64,000 bases of DNA from Otatea glauca (GCA_036346275.1 CM070717.1:4461178-4525177), one strand, 5' to 3'. Shown: positions 21,336-33,924, counted from the stretch's first letter. Translations and numbers: made by a program. The notes: generated by a model not told the origin, from the letters alone.

Positions 21336-21443
21336 GTGAATTCATCAGATGTTTTAGTCAGGTAGTCTGCATACCAGGCCGCCACAGGTCGATTCACCGT
21401 GCCAAGACGAACAGCAGAAGTGTTCGTTGAACATCGGCATTGA
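21336..21443 (+). pseudogene. Limit dextrinase remnant, last exon
   Basis: After a CCGTTTCAG acceptor the translation is VNSSDVLVR, then a stop TAG, then SAYQAATGRFTVPRRTAEVF and VEHRH before TGA at 21441. This is the C-terminal end of plant limit dextrinase. The in-frame TAG is a single C-to-T change from the CAG (Gln) expected there. AATAAA-like words follow at 21479-21580, consistent with the original 3' UTR. Confidence 0.85.
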
Positions 21444-21780
21444 TGACTTTTGCGAACAAGTTCCTTTTAGCATAGAGGTAAATAAATGAAGAATAAGGGA
21501 GGAGAAGCCTGCCGTAGTGTATCACTGAAGAAATAAATGGAATAATAAGAGGCTGCGTGAACGCTTGGCTTGTATATCAAATAAAGTGCCCGAGTTGTCA
21601 AGGCATGGCTTTATCGTATGTTTTGTATTGGCTATCAAAACCAAAAAATATATTGTATCGTATGGCATGTTAAATAAATAATTGATGTTAAACTGTTGCA
21701 TCATCTAAGATGCCAAAAAACAAAAAATTATATGTCATATCATGATCTCACTGTAGCACTTCCTCTTTGTTGAGCACAAT

Positions 21781-21783
<3 letters not shown>
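21444..21783. other. 3' flank of the limit-dextrinase remnant
   Basis: A/T-rich, with several AATAAA-like words near 21480-21585 that could be old polyadenylation signals. Nothing else is recognised. Confidence 0.4.
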
Positions 21784-21838
<55 letters not shown>

Positions 21839-21842
21839 ATAT
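21784..21842. repeat. (TA)n microsatellite
   Basis: About 59 bp of alternating TA with one TT interruption near 21828. Confidence 0.97.
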
Positions 21843-22526
21843 AAAAGATATGCTATAAGTAGTGCTACATGAAAATTCTACTTTACTTTAGAGTAGGATT
21901 TCTACTTTTCTTTTGAAGAAAGACTAAAGTAGTTAGATAAATTTATAGGGTGGTTATGGAAAACCCAACAAACTAAGAAATCATAAATCAACTCATCCAA
22001 AGTAAGATGTGTATGAGAGGATTAGATCTTAAGCTATCCTTTAGCACTAGATTTTTGTACAAGTCAAGGATCTGAAGATCCTATGAGGTTCGAGAGAGCG
22101 ACAATTCTTTGTACTATTTTTTAGATTATGCTTAAAGAATTTTCAATCGGCTTCACCAAATGTTTGTCTCTTCGTGCTTGCCTTAATGTCATTATTTTGA
22201 TTCTCTTTACCAGATTCATCTTCTTCAATCTTAAGTCCGTGTACGCTCGTGTCAAATCTTACAAAACCGATCAGATTCGAAGAATGCTGCGTATAACAAA
22301 AGAGTATAAATAAATACTATGGTATATAAAGTCCAAAGATTTCCGGCTTCCTCCGCGCGTCGCGTCAGCTTTTGGGCCTCGTGGCCGCGTGCCTGGCCGC
22401 CCCGTCGCGAGTGTGAGTAGGAAACCGGCCGTCCGTGCGTACGGCTGGCTCAGCGTTGAACCATGTCGCCCGCGTGACTAACTCGGCTGTTCGGCTTAAG
22501 TAAATCCTCTGTTGTCTTATACGCAA
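21843..22526. other. Unassigned intergenic sequence
   Basis: The A/T-rich left part turns GC-rich after 22330. No domain or transposon end was recognised. Confidence 0.4.
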
Positions 22527-22700
22527 GGAGCTGCGTAGCGCAGCGGTAAAGCGCTTCGCCCGCATCAGCCAGGTCGAGGGTTCGAGCCCCGCTTCCACGC
22601 GGGCGGATTTTGCGGGAAGGCCCGGATTTTGCTTTGCGGCCGACGCATCTAGTTGTACGTATGACTGTGTGTTTTGTCTTGCGGAGGACACTGACAATAT
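22527..22700 (+). mobile_element. tRNA-derived SINE-like sequence
   Basis: The first 72 bp fold like a tRNA: an internal A-box TAGCGCAGCGGT (22536), a B-box GGTTCGAGCCC (22579) inside a T-arm, and weakly paired ends (GGAGCTG with CGCTTCC). It is not a canonical tRNA, because the acceptor stem has mismatches and a GC-rich tail continues. The right limit and target duplication are unclear, so the end coordinate is approximate. Confidence 0.65.
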
Positions 22701-22904
22701 ATAATGGTTTGTACTTTATGTTGTATAGTCGAGGTCGAACACTTCGTTTGTAATACGGATTCTGTAGGAATTCCGAAGGAAATCTGGGGTTTCCTACAAA
22801 ATTCCAGCGAGAATAATGTGTTTCAACCTGGGCCTAAGTATCCTCTCCCATCATTATTATATCCATGAACGAACCAACATTTTTAATCATAATTTATCGG
22901 GCTC

Positions 22905-24037
22905 TCAAGTCCCAGGGCAGAAGGTGACGTCATAGCTGGAGGCGCCGAAGCAGGTGAATGTGCTGCTTGCGTCGTCGTAGGCGTAGCTGTACGCCGCCGG
23001 GCACGCGCTCTTGAACACCTGCGAGTAGTTGGTCGGCCCGCACGCCGCCGGCGTGCCGTACTCTCCGGTGCAGCAGTAGTGCGCGCTGCCGTACACGTTG
23101 CACGCGCTCCGGCACGCCACGACGCCGCCGCTGGACGCGGCCACGACGCGCAGCTCCGTGGGGCACATCGCGTTCACGTCGCCCGCGCACGCCACGGCAC
23201 GGCAGTCGCCGCCGCCGCCCGAGGGCGCGACGCGCACCGGCACGTTGAAGCCGTCCACGAGGCTCACATCGTAGAAGTCCTGGCCGCCGGAGCCAGCGGC
23301 GGCGAGGGTGACCTCGACGAGCGTGACTGGGGGCGACGGTCCGCGGCCGTTGCAAGTGACGTCGCCCGAGCCGCAGTCAGCGGTGGTGCAGGAGAAGCGA
23401 CCGGTGGTGGAGTCGGTCGCGCAGCCGGTGCGCGCCCAGAATGTGCCGGACCAGCTTCCGGACGACGGGGCGGTGAGGTGGTAGGTGGCGGTCGGCGGGA
23501 GGTAGAAGCCGGAGCGCGCGAGCGGCGGCGAGCTGGCGCCGTTGAGCGCGCCCACCCACACCGGGTACTGGCAGCCGTTGGTGAAACTGAACGATGACGC
23601 GCCCTCCGCGGCAAGCGCTGCAGATCAAGAACATTGTACGTGTACGTATACATTCAGTCAGTACGTGATGATCATTGCTTGCTGATAACCATAGCTCCGG
23701 CGCAAAATTTCCATTACCATAATTTAGGTGTAATTCCATGGCATAAGCTAGAATGTCTAGGCTAAAACCGTACAAGTAGAAGAAATCGTCGATAAATACA
23801 TCGCATGTTCCATGGCTCAGGTGCAGAAATTTTAGCACCATAACAAGATCAACCAACTTGATCGGATAATAATAGGTAGTCTAAAACCGCAGAAGGATCC
23901 AAAAAAACACAGAACAAAAAGGAATAATAGGTAGGCTACATACTGAAGAGAAGGTGGAGAAAGAGCATGGCTGGAATCACCCTAGCAGCTCCATTGTCAG
24001 CAATGAAGGGTTGGAGAAGAAGGTGAGCTACCGCCAT
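22905..24037 (-). CDS. Thaumatin-like protein (PR-5 family), two exons
   Basis: Exon 1 is 24037-23944 (94 bp, donor GTATGT); exon 2 is 23617-22905 (acceptor CTGCAG). The joined frame is 268 codons plus stop. Translation begins in a GCCATGGCG context; an internal Met (residue 24, MLFLHLLF) starts a more typical signal peptide ending near AAEGASS, so either start is possible. The mature part opens FSFTNGCQYPVWVGAL. All 16 family cysteines are present. The thaumatin signature GRFSCTTADCGSGDVTC and the acidic-cleft residues (Arg in FWARTGC, Glu in LVEVTL, Asp in YDVSLVDGFN and GDVNAMCP) are intact. Members are secreted, disulfide-rich proteins often induced by pathogens or osmotic stress. It is the only gene here that looks functional, and its GC-rich exon 2 is free of breaks. 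Confidence 0.95.
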
Positions 24038-25800
24038 GGCAAGCACAAGAAGCCTCACAACTCACATGCACAACAGCACAAGCAACATCTCGTAGATATG
24101 TAGCACGTAAAATTAAAGAAGTACATCAGCCGCAGGTAGAGAGGCGCGACGCGTTAAGGAGAGGAAAGGCAACAAAAAAGAAAAGCTTCTTCTTGGAGAA
24201 TTTATTTGGTCGCTCACGCTTGGCATGGGCTAGCTATTACTACAGCATACTGACAAAAGAAAAAGGCAAGTAATTAGCAGTGGCACCACGTAGTCAAAAC
24301 CTTGGCTTAATTGGTCCGTTGCAAACCTTTTTTAAAAAATCCGATCCATTATGAACATAGTCCTCTCTCTCTCCCACTATAAAAACACCGGCGACACCTT
24401 TCGCGTCCGTGTATCGTGATAGGGGGCTGAACCCATTGCAACTGACCGACCGCGACAACAATCGGTGGGTCTACCGTGATAGGCTTACTGCCGCGCTCCC
24501 CCAGTCATCAACAAAGTGCCGATCTCCTCCGGTTGACACATGTCACTTGTCGATGCTTCTACCATAGAAGAAGAGGCTATTTTTGAAAAAAATGTCAACA
24601 TGACTACAAAAGCAAAGGCTTCCACGTAGTCTGCTAGTACTAGCAACCAATCTGTTCATCATCAATTCCACCGATCGATTGGTACCATTTTTTTCGCAGG
24701 TTTGGTACTCTTGAAATGAAGAAACTATGTAGTCTGCATCGTTCATGGTTCTGCAGGAGTCAAGTGACAGGTGAACTGATAAAGGGACATGGAAGGACGG
24801 AGAAAAAGAAATGATTGATAAAATGTCCTCACTTACATGTGCTATTTATTAAATATCTCGTGATCTCTCACTGACATATGGGCCTTGAGTTCATATGTTA
24901 GTGGGACAAACGGAGCATTTTATCAATTGCACCAAATAAAATGAGGCAAATGATCAATTCCCCTGGAGAAAAATTAGTTTCTTGGTGTGTGTGAATCAAT
25001 GCAATTATGCAAACCCCAAAATTGGCACCCTTGATCTCTTTGGACTCTTGGATAGCTTGGGTAGTGGCATTGTCACCATTCAGCTACACAAAAATTGGTT
25101 TTTATTTTAATTAGCCTTTTGTTTTTGAGGAAAAGAATATTGATGTTCATCCTGCTAATGTTCGAGATTAGGAACAAAAAGCAAACTACTATGAAACTTC
25201 AGCCAAAAAAAAGGGCACGATTTCAACCGTTAGTTTGTTCTTTTAGATAGAGAAATTGTGCGAGTAAATATTGCATCTTTGCAGCAGCGAATATGCATTC
25301 GATATACTATATGTGTGAGTCCCAGGATAAGAATTGGCATGTGAAATTGGAGTCCAATTAAAATTCCCACGAACTGAAATTAGTTTGCCATTCCAATCTT
25401 ACACACTGTTTCGTTTGCAGAGTTGGGCTTGGAATTGGACCTGTTGAATATTTGTTGTCTAGTTGCTTTTGGAATTTCTAACAGCTCAAAAATATAACTT
25501 TTATTTTCGTTGGGTTTAAAATTTTAAATTTTGAATCAGTGAGATTTTTCCTGCATTTTTGGCTTTTTATTAAAACCTTTTCAAATAAAAACAGCAACCA
25601 AAATAATTTTCAAGAAAAATTAAAGCTGATGAAATCATGGTGCTATGCCACATTGTAGTCAGTGTCAGGAACATCTCAAAGAATTTTCATAATTTTTGGT
25701 GCTAGTTTGCTAATTTTAAAAATTAAAACTTGATTTCTGAAATTAATTAAATCTTAAAACAATTAGAAATCCCAAATCCCTCTGAGACCGCAACAGTGGT
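24038..25800. other. Upstream region of the thaumatin-like gene and flanking A/T-rich DNA
   Basis: About 24050-24400 should hold the promoter of the minus-strand gene. A weak TATA-like word (complement of AATTTATTTGG, 24199) is the best candidate. A plus-strand CTATAAAAACAC at 24377 points the other way, but I can attach no gene to it. The rest is A/T-rich with no recognised feature. Confidence 0.4.
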
Positions 25801-27300
25801 CTAAGCCCAGCCCAGCGCGGCTCTAGGCCCAAATCCAGCAAGTGAGCCATCCCTTCCTGAGCCCCTCCTTCTTTCTCCATTTTCCGTTTCCCTTCAACGA
25901 ATAGAACTTTTTGACGAGTGCGTCTTTTCTCCGTCGCTTGCCCCTGCTCTCACTGATCAGTGGGCCCAGGCCCCACCTATCGGCCCTCGTCTTCCACCTC
26001 GTGCCTGCACCCTTTGCCACTTTGGCCACACGTGCACCGCGTGGAGGCGCGCTCGCACGTGCCTATCCTCAACCGAATCGTTGCCGAAGTGGACACCAGT
26101 CCCACTTTAATATAACAATATTTCAATGGAAACCTTTTAACGTTGGATATCCTCCTAGAACCTCAGGCTACACTCATCCACACCTACGTAATGAACTAAG
26201 CTTTAAATTAGTAGTTTTGTGTAGACAAGTTTTACTTCATGCTTAAGTTAATATTTGGCCGTCGATAGGCTACCCTTAGGGTGCAATATATGGGTTATAC
26301 TTCTGTGTATGTTCATGAGCTTCTTAGAGAGTTACCGTGTCTCACTGATCATGATCAATAGTCAAACTCATATATAGGACGATATCTCACTGGTTAAGCC
26401 TTATAACACATTAAGACAAAGTCAACCTACCACATAGAATTGAGAGTATTGCATCTCTAGCGGAGTGGGTTATAAAACAAGAAATGTACTATCTAGTTAC
26501 CCAAATAGCTTATTTTTTCCAAAGCCTACTTTGCAACATCTCATATCACACAGGAAGGGTTATCACTGTGATGTAACTCACTCTTCCATGTATTATCAAT
26601 CACATTTCGTGACAATCCCTTTTTAAAGGGATTTGCTAGATTTTTAGTTGTTTGGATATAATCCATATAAATTAATGCCTTCTTTTCTGATATAACCCTT
26701 AGTCACTAGTTGGGCCTTGTACTTCTTGGTAATATCATCAAGCCTAAGCTTCTTTCTTGAATACCTACTTCAACTGGCTTACATTAGGATGGGCGATCAG
26801 TTATTTCCCAAGTTCCATTAGATAATGAAATCCATCTCATTACAAGCTGCATCCTTTAGTACTTTGCATCAAGAGTGCATCACAACTAGTTATAGTAGGA
26901 TGGGTGATCAGTGGTTTCTCAAGTTCCGTTAGCGATAATGGAGTTCATCTCACTACGAGCCACATCCTTTCGGTACTCTATATCAAGAGTGCATCGTGAG
27001 ATGCATATACCTCTAAAATTGGTGCAAGATATCATCTGCAAGGTACACAGTGAAGTCATTACCAATGGATTTTTAATGTCTTTTGCTTCTTGCTCCTTTG
27101 AGGAGTTACAACATTCACCAAAGGATTTTTACATCCTTTGCTTCTGACACCTTTGAGGAGTTACAACATTGTCATCCTCCTCATTTGTGTGGTCAATACA
27201 TTCAATTGAAACAATAGGTTTAGGAGTTAAATAATTTCCCAAAACTCCATTATCTTATCAATAGGCATTTCAGATACCTTAGATTTAACTACTAGAAACC
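25801..27300. other. Degenerate repeat region
   Basis: A GC-rich block (25850-26100) with GTGGGCCCAGGCCCCACC resembles the GC-rich parts of the long LTRs later in the window. From 26100 on, the sequence looks like decayed retroelement. It includes two diverged copies of a roughly 95 bp segment (26789-26880 and 26901-26994, both with GATGGGYGATCAG) and a second pair at 27062-27115/27118-27170 (CTTTGAGGAGTTACAACATT). No protein domain could be read. Confidence 0.4.
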
Positions 27301-27955
27301 TGTTAGCACCCAAATTTGGCAAGGTGTATGGCCGATTTGTCAGGGTAAGATAAATTTGGGAATTTAGCTGACATCGGTTCAAATAAGGAATTTCATCTGT
27401 ACAAGGTAGAGGCTGATATGGATCATGGTTGGAAACACATCGAAGAAAGTTATGATCGGCCTATACGCTATAAAAAGAGGATCAGAGTCGAGCCGAAAGA
27501 TATCCAACAATCAATCAAACAACTCGCATTAACTTTTTATTTACTTCATATCGACTAGGAGTAGCTTTTGTAATTTAGACTCTGTAATTCATTCTTGATC
27601 AATAAAAGTTGTGTATCGCCGATTGTTGATCATCTTCGATCACGCCAGTTACCTAGGTTTGATTTTTTCTGATCTTGTTGCGCATCACCTTTTTCGGGAG
27701 AATCTACCTATATCTAATTGTTTAATCAACCCTAAAAAGCTGTTTAGATTTATCGTTACTTGCAATCTAATTGGCTTTGAATAGCTGTTTGGATTTCTTA
27801 CTGATTGTAACAGCAAATCAGCTTGGAGCATTATTTTCAATTCATCTTGCCGATTGCAGGATCAAATCGGCTGGCACGTCTTAGACCTAAATAAAACCCG
27901 ATGTTTATGTGTGTTTGAGCGTATCAATCCTTCGTCGTATTTGTTGGCACCACCA
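27301..27955 (+). mobile_element. Solo LTR with AAACC target duplication
   Basis: The 655 bp sequence starts TGTTAGCACC and ends GGCACCACCA. The pentamer AAACC flanks both sides (27296-27300 and 27956-27960). It has a TATA box (TATAAAAA, 27469) and an AATAAA signal (27601), spaced as in an LTR. No primer-binding site or internal region follows. The family was not identified. Confidence 0.85.
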
Positions 27956-28159
27956 AAACCTATAAATTATACTATGTTGAGCATATCCCAACGTGGTGTG
28001 GCGTGGCGAGCTAACGAGCACGTGTGTGCATGGTTCTTTAGCGCTCCAACTAGACAGCACCCATTCTCACTTACAACAAGGTGTGATCCCTTGGGTAGGG
28101 TAGGGATGTGATACTAAACTTTCCTTATTATAGTATGCACACTACTACAGAACAGCACA

Positions 28160-28510
28160 TCACTGCCGGTTCCAAAACCCCATCACTGCCGGTCATTGGC
28201 GCCGGCAGTGATTGGTCGGCAGTGATACTCGAGGATTATCATCGCCGGCTCGAGAACCGGCAAAGATAAGGATTATCACCGCCGGTTCTACCTACAACCG
28301 GCAGTGATATTGGACTATCACCGACGGATCAAACTAAAATCCGACAAAGGATAAGGACTATCACCGCCGGATCAAACCAAAATCCGGCAGTGATAAGGAT
28401 TATCACCGCCGTTATATCTACAACCGCAGGATATCAGACTAGCACCGCGGGTTGTACCATAATCCGACAAAGATATATATATATCACCGCCGGTTTTCCA
28501 AGAACCGCAA
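28160..28510. repeat. CACTA left subterminal repeats
   Basis: About ten copies of CACTGCCGG/CACCGCCGG words in facing pairs such as TATCACCGCCGGTTC and AACCGGCAGTGATA. Each pair can form a small hairpin with 10-14 bp arms. Such arrays are transposase-binding sites in En/Spm elements. Confidence 0.9.
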
Positions 28511-30429
28511 AGAAAATCTTGCATATTTTTTGTGCAATATATATATATTTTTATATAATTGTTTACAGTGTCCATATGTTAGTATATAAAGCATCGCTCA
28601 AAGCATAATTCAAATATATGCATGTATCGACTAAGCATCGTTAAAATCATAATTCAAATATATTAAATTACGATCATATAATTTGCTTTTACAATGTAGC
28701 TCGACTACATGTCATCCCGCTTGCTTTGATTTTACAATGAGTCGAAGTAGACATGTCACGCGCCTAGGCCGTAGGAATGAGGGCGATGAGGTTACTCGTG
28801 GAACTCGCCGCTTGGATTGATGATCTCATCATGAATGAATCCGCGATCCGTTATTGAATTGTTATAATTTCACGAGAATAACTTATTGGTTCTCGCTTGG
28901 AGCGCTGTTTTTGAACAAAAAGGAAGTTACTTAATGATGATATTTGTTAAATAAAAAGGGCATCAAAGTGTAATTACGCACCATGGCTTCGTTATAGCCG
29001 ACACTCTCCGTGACAATTGAATGCATATTTGTACATACATAGAATGCACATAAATTGTTTCCGGTTCTGCTTCATGCATGGGAAGTCATTTATTATTTCA
29101 AAAATTTTCCTGATGGACGATACCAACACTTTTCTTGCAAGATCGCATAAAGCCCCGTGAATGATTTTGAGTAGTAATTAAACTTGAATGCAATAGAATG
29201 GAATTTTGCTAGAGTAATAACGCAACGATCGAGTTTACTGCTCAAAGATGTCCCAAAGGTCTTGGTACAGATTAGTTTGTTTTCTCCGAGTCCAAGACAA
29301 AAATCCCGCTAGCATCTAACTGGATGACGAGGAGGACCCAAAGAAACCTGCACATATATGTCAACGTAGTCAATTACTCCCACATCGCACGTGTTACGCA
29401 AAAATAGTAAAACGATATTAGAAGTCGAGATACGCATTTGAAGTTATAGGGTAAAAGTACGGAGGTTTTGTATTGCGACTTCAAAAAGTATTAAATAAAT
29501 AGTCTTCAACGAATCGTGGATTGTCGCTCACAAGTTTCTCGCTGACGAGCCCCGATCTAGGAATGCTAGATTGTCATTGTTATTTCTTCTACATGTCTGT
29601 GCCTCCATTCTACATAAGAAAGAAGTTAGAGATGCAATTAAACAAGATGTAAATGCTCAACGATATAATCGATGCACTTACAAAGTCCATAGTCTAAGTA
29701 TGTTCACGCCCGTGGCATCTTGTCGGTACAACATATACAGACTCCGTGAAAAGAACCCAGCGGATGTTATCCCCATTGTGAAAATCTTGCTCGTATCCGA
29801 TCGGGAACGCCCATACCATCGTTGGATCGCCGCATGTACCACCGATGGACGCGCCGCAGCTTGAGTTGTAAGGTTGTCGAAATGAGCCGGTTCAACCAAT
29901 GGTTATCCCATAACAAACTTCCACCGAGACCTTGCGCCAGAGCATCTAGTTGAACATCATCCGCTTGAGCATCCCGCTTAACGTGTCGGCACTAGCCGCC
30001 GCAAGTACCGCTCGATATGCGCCGTAGTCCGATATTTTGCAAGGTTCGTAAGCTCGCCTGCCTTTTGCACTTTTGCCATACTCAAGAAAAACTTTTGCGT
30101 CAAAGATCAACTTTAGTCTTCTTACTTGATGGCACCTTTTTAAAGTGAGATGCTACGCAGCGCTACATGCTTTTTCCGCTCTTCCTTAGTCATGTCACCG
30201 ATAGTTTCTTTTGTGGTTGTCCCGGTTCACAGATGGTTGAGATTTCTTCGAGGACGGTGCCGATCACGAGATGTTCCCGTTGTTCGATTCTTCACGCTTT
30301 TGGCGGAGGAGTCGGGCTTTTTCGGTTGGTGCCGCGGAGGAGTTGGACTTTTCCCGGTTGGCGGCGAGAAGGGCGGAGGTCTCGTGTGGAGAGTGCGGTG
30401 ATCATCATCGCGCCGCCTCATCGTCCGAG
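28511..30429. other. CACTA interior, 3' portion
   Basis: Low-complexity A/T-rich start, then sequence that should follow the transposase-like gene on the minus strand. Short open stretches (for example 29678-29899) do not match a domain I recognise. Frames are badly broken. Confidence 0.4.
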
Positions 30430-32020
30430 CCAAACTTAATCAAGCTCTTGCGCCACGCGAGGAAGCCATTCACGCTTTCTCCTAGCTTTTTGTTCCCATC
30501 CTCGCCAGGATCTCTACCTCCATTTTTCGGTATTGGCGACGACACGCCCACTTCGACCTGGCGAATCCTCGTGGTATCGGGCGACAAGCAAAGTCCGTGA
30601 CTCGGCATGGCCAAGCCCCGCCTCACCACCTTTATGGTAATGCCATGTGCGCCAAATGTAGTTTGCACGGTGTCGGTTCTTTGATGTCATCCACGGAAAA
30701 CGCAGTCCATGCTCTTCGGAATCCTCAGGACGCCGCAATGCTCTTACGAGCACCGGACCGATGAGCTCGTGGCTTTCACCGGTGGCGGTCGTGAGTCGAG
30801 AGCTTCTGCACGGCTTGCTCCACGCCCTTATCTAGTTCCGACCTTTGTTCCTCTAGCGCCTCGTGATGACATCTTTTATCCGACGCTCCAGCTTGATCTT
30901 CTCTTAATCTCTTTGAACGCTTGTACATCCATGCGTCTGCGGGAAGGCTTCTTTCCACGTGACCAAACCAACTCCTCCGTGCGACTGGATGCTCCTTGTT
31001 ACCTGTGGCTATGGTTAGCTCGTCATTCTCCCTTCGTGGCGCCGAAGATCCTTGGGAAGACCGTGAGTGAGCATCCGTGATTCTCGCGCAAAGACTTCCT
31101 CGCTCTCTATCGGTTCTCAAGCTTAAGCCGCCATCATCGAAGATAGAAGCACCCTCCCAAGCAACCAGTGCTTTGATCTTTCGCTTAAGGCGGCCGTTGC
31201 GAGAATTATACCCTTGCGGTCATTTCTTGTTCTGACCGATCCCATGCCGGTATTTTCTTCACGCACCCTCCCGCTCCTAGTCCGTGAGGGTGAATATTCT
31301 TATCCGCGCTTGCTTTGTTCCTTTCACTTACTATGTGAGCTTTTTCGCACCTCTTGTACGCCACAAACTCATCCCGAAACTCCCTTAACTTTGGGTACGT
31401 GTCAAAATTCAAGCGTTTCATTCTTTTTCACATAATTCTTGTTTAATGTCAGTCTTCCAATTCTTCCACGCAAAGCACATGATGCAGAGTGCTCGCTTTC
31501 TTTGCAACCAGCTCGGTCCCTTGGGGAACTGGAAAACTTGTTTCACTTGTCCCATAAAGAGTTCTTCACTCATTGGGTACCACCCATTGGTCACCTCCGC
31601 GCCAATCCATGATCTATAGTCGATGGGCACGCTATCCCTAGCAATAACCCCGCAGTCGTCCCTGCACGGCCCCAATGATGACTCGTATAGCAGGTTCCCC
31701 GATCGCCGAGAGCTCCACTATGTTAAAATTCCTTAGGCATCTTGTTCGACCACGACTTGCGCGCTGCCTTCGTTGATCAGACGCCTGAGCCTGCAAATTG
31801 ATCTTCTAAATTATTAGTCGTCTGGGCCTACCATGTTTTGGGAACCACAGTGTACTAAAACTTTACCTCGCTTACGTGAGTATCGTCAGGTTGGTCCATG
31901 GCTGGGTCCTGCAGGTTCAGATAGGACGTTGGGCTATTATTCGGGCTACCCCTTCCTCCTTCGTCCATATTTGAGGGCCCAACTCCTCCGGCACTTGTCC
32001 TTCGTCGGAGGCCATTCCTA
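30430..32020 (-). pseudogene. CACTA transposase-associated protein (Transposase_24-like), broken
   Basis: The minus strand contains pieces typical of plant Transposase_24 proteins in several frames: DCGVIARDSVPIDYRSW and FKQVFQFPKG-like residues (31675-31418), then EFVAYKRCEKAHIVSERNKA and NIHPHGLGAGGCVKKIPAWD (31421-31206), then ITDAHSRSSQGSSAPRREND and LTIATGNKEHP (31120-30776). The order agrees with the family. At least three frameshifts separate them. I see no clear DDE (Transposase_21) domain, so mobility would depend on a partner element. Confidence 0.75.
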
Positions 32021-33924
32021 GCAAGTTTGTTGAAAATTTCCAATTAACAAGGTCATTTTTGAAAGACACATACAAACGAGGATTGACATTAAAGTTAATC
32101 CCGTGAAAGGATGTTTACATATCCCAGGATACATACACATATACATCTATACATTAATATTGTAGAGAACTACTTGAAATTGAGAATGGTCAGTTGAAGT
32201 GTTGCTCTCTTTCATTTTTCTTTATAATTACGTCATTATAGACTCTTTATAATTGTACTGCTGCCCCAAATTCCAAACTAAATCAAGCAATTCTACTAAA
32301 TACAAGATATATACACATCTGCAGGAGATGTACACATACATATATACTTTGTCGATGTGTTAGCACATATTTTCTGAATAAGCGCATATGCACTTTATGT
32401 CTCTCGGCACAAATCAAACATATAGCAATAAACATATGCACGTTACATATAGTCCAGGTAACCATACACATATACATCCAGGTAACCATACACAGATACA
32501 TACATTTAGCAAGCTTCTCACATAAAATGAAAAAATTATACAATGAAATTTATTAAAAATGCAATACAAAGAATAAAGTCTCTGACTTCTCCACAATGTC
32601 TAAAGAATAAAGTCTTCACATGAATGTCATTCGAATACACTACATGTTTATAATTATGTATGGTACGAAAATGTTTATTTATACTCACAAACTAACGGTT
32701 GTCGATGAAAGATTACAAAGTACAACAAGAAATTGTAATCGCCGATAAGACATGGTGGTTAATAGGTTGATGGTGCTATAATCCCTTGATTCAATGGATT
32801 AACGCCTAAAACATCGAATATATATCTTAGGTTAGTAATGTTGATAAGTTTGATCAATTCTCTGTATCTTTCAAAGGAGACAATTTCATGCATGCACCCG
32901 GTATATATTAGTACACCTTGAAAAGCATGGAACATGGGTTGAATTTAATTTGTTCTTTGCCTCATCACGTAAAGAGAATCTTGTCTCTGTCCCCATCTTA
33001 AGATAAAAAGATCATACGCCTTATTAGATTCAAGGTGGCGAACCTAGTCCTTTACTAATATTGCTAAATGGAAAATCTAAATAAAGTATTTGTCCTTTCT
33101 CTCATTGAACTAATGAAAGAGAGAATTTTACTATTTTCTCAGTCCATTACTCAGATCTAGTTCATTATTCAAGGTAATTAATTTGCCACGCATTTTCAGT
33201 TCATTAATCATGTTAATATGTTGCAATGCATTGCTCGATGTTTTCTCAATTCTAGTGTATACACACAAACACAAGTGTACTAATTTACCGGGAACGAAGA
33301 ACTTGAACTCTTGATTAAGTGCATGCGCAAGTAAACGGAAGTTGACATCCAGGTAACCATACACATATACATACATTTAGCAAGCTTCTCACATAAAAGG
33401 ATATATAGAGCACGCACACACGCCCTTGTATAAAAAAACAAGGGTGCACAGTTCAACGCAACCATTTTGTCACGAGATCATGCATAGTATTCTTATGCTT
33501 TATTCGATTTTAAGTCTGCTTTAACTACTGTGTTCCAACCCAGAGGTAGGATTCCTCCTGTCCCTCGCCAGAGCATAAAATATGCAAATGCTTCGATGCT
33601 TGGATTAGCAATGTATTTATTCATCTGTTGAGCATTTCATGGCATTTAATATAACAAAGTTTATTTTCTTTTAATGTTTAGTGTCTTACATCAAGAAGAA
33701 GAACTCCAAGCATCTTATTTTATGCCCCGTGGTTGCAAAGTGAAAATAACATGCATCTTGTCTTAGAAAATTGCAAAGAAAATACAAATGATTACCGATG
33801 TCGCCTTCGGATTCTCGCTTTGCATCCCCACATTTTAGCTCGCTCTTCTTCAACTTGCGCACAAATGAACTCCAGATTACAACAAAGTCAAATTTCCCAA
33901 AACGAGAACTTCGCGAGAAAGAGA
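32021..33924. other. CACTA interior, 5' intron-like region
   Basis: A/T-rich, non-coding. A 50 bp segment with CCAGGTAACCATACACA and TAGCAAGCTTCTCACATAAA occurs twice (about 32478-32527 and 33348-33398), a direct duplication 870 bp apart. The position between the GC-rich leader and the transposase-like gene fits a large first intron. Confidence 0.5.

Noticed and set aside
22527..22600. Functional tRNA gene
   Set aside because: The acceptor stem has mismatches and there is no normal end; better read as a SINE head.
23079..23597. 172-residue plus-strand ORF opposite the thaumatin-like gene
   Set aside because: Pure shadow of a GC-rich coding exon, with Ala/Arg/His-rich content and no domain.
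24377..24390. Plus-strand TATA box (CTATAAAAACAC) as promoter of a gene
   Set aside because: No supported coding region follows on the plus strand.
28160..28510. Bacterial-type attachment sites or CRISPR repeats
   Set aside because: The repeats are typical En/Spm subterminal sites beside a CACTA terminus.
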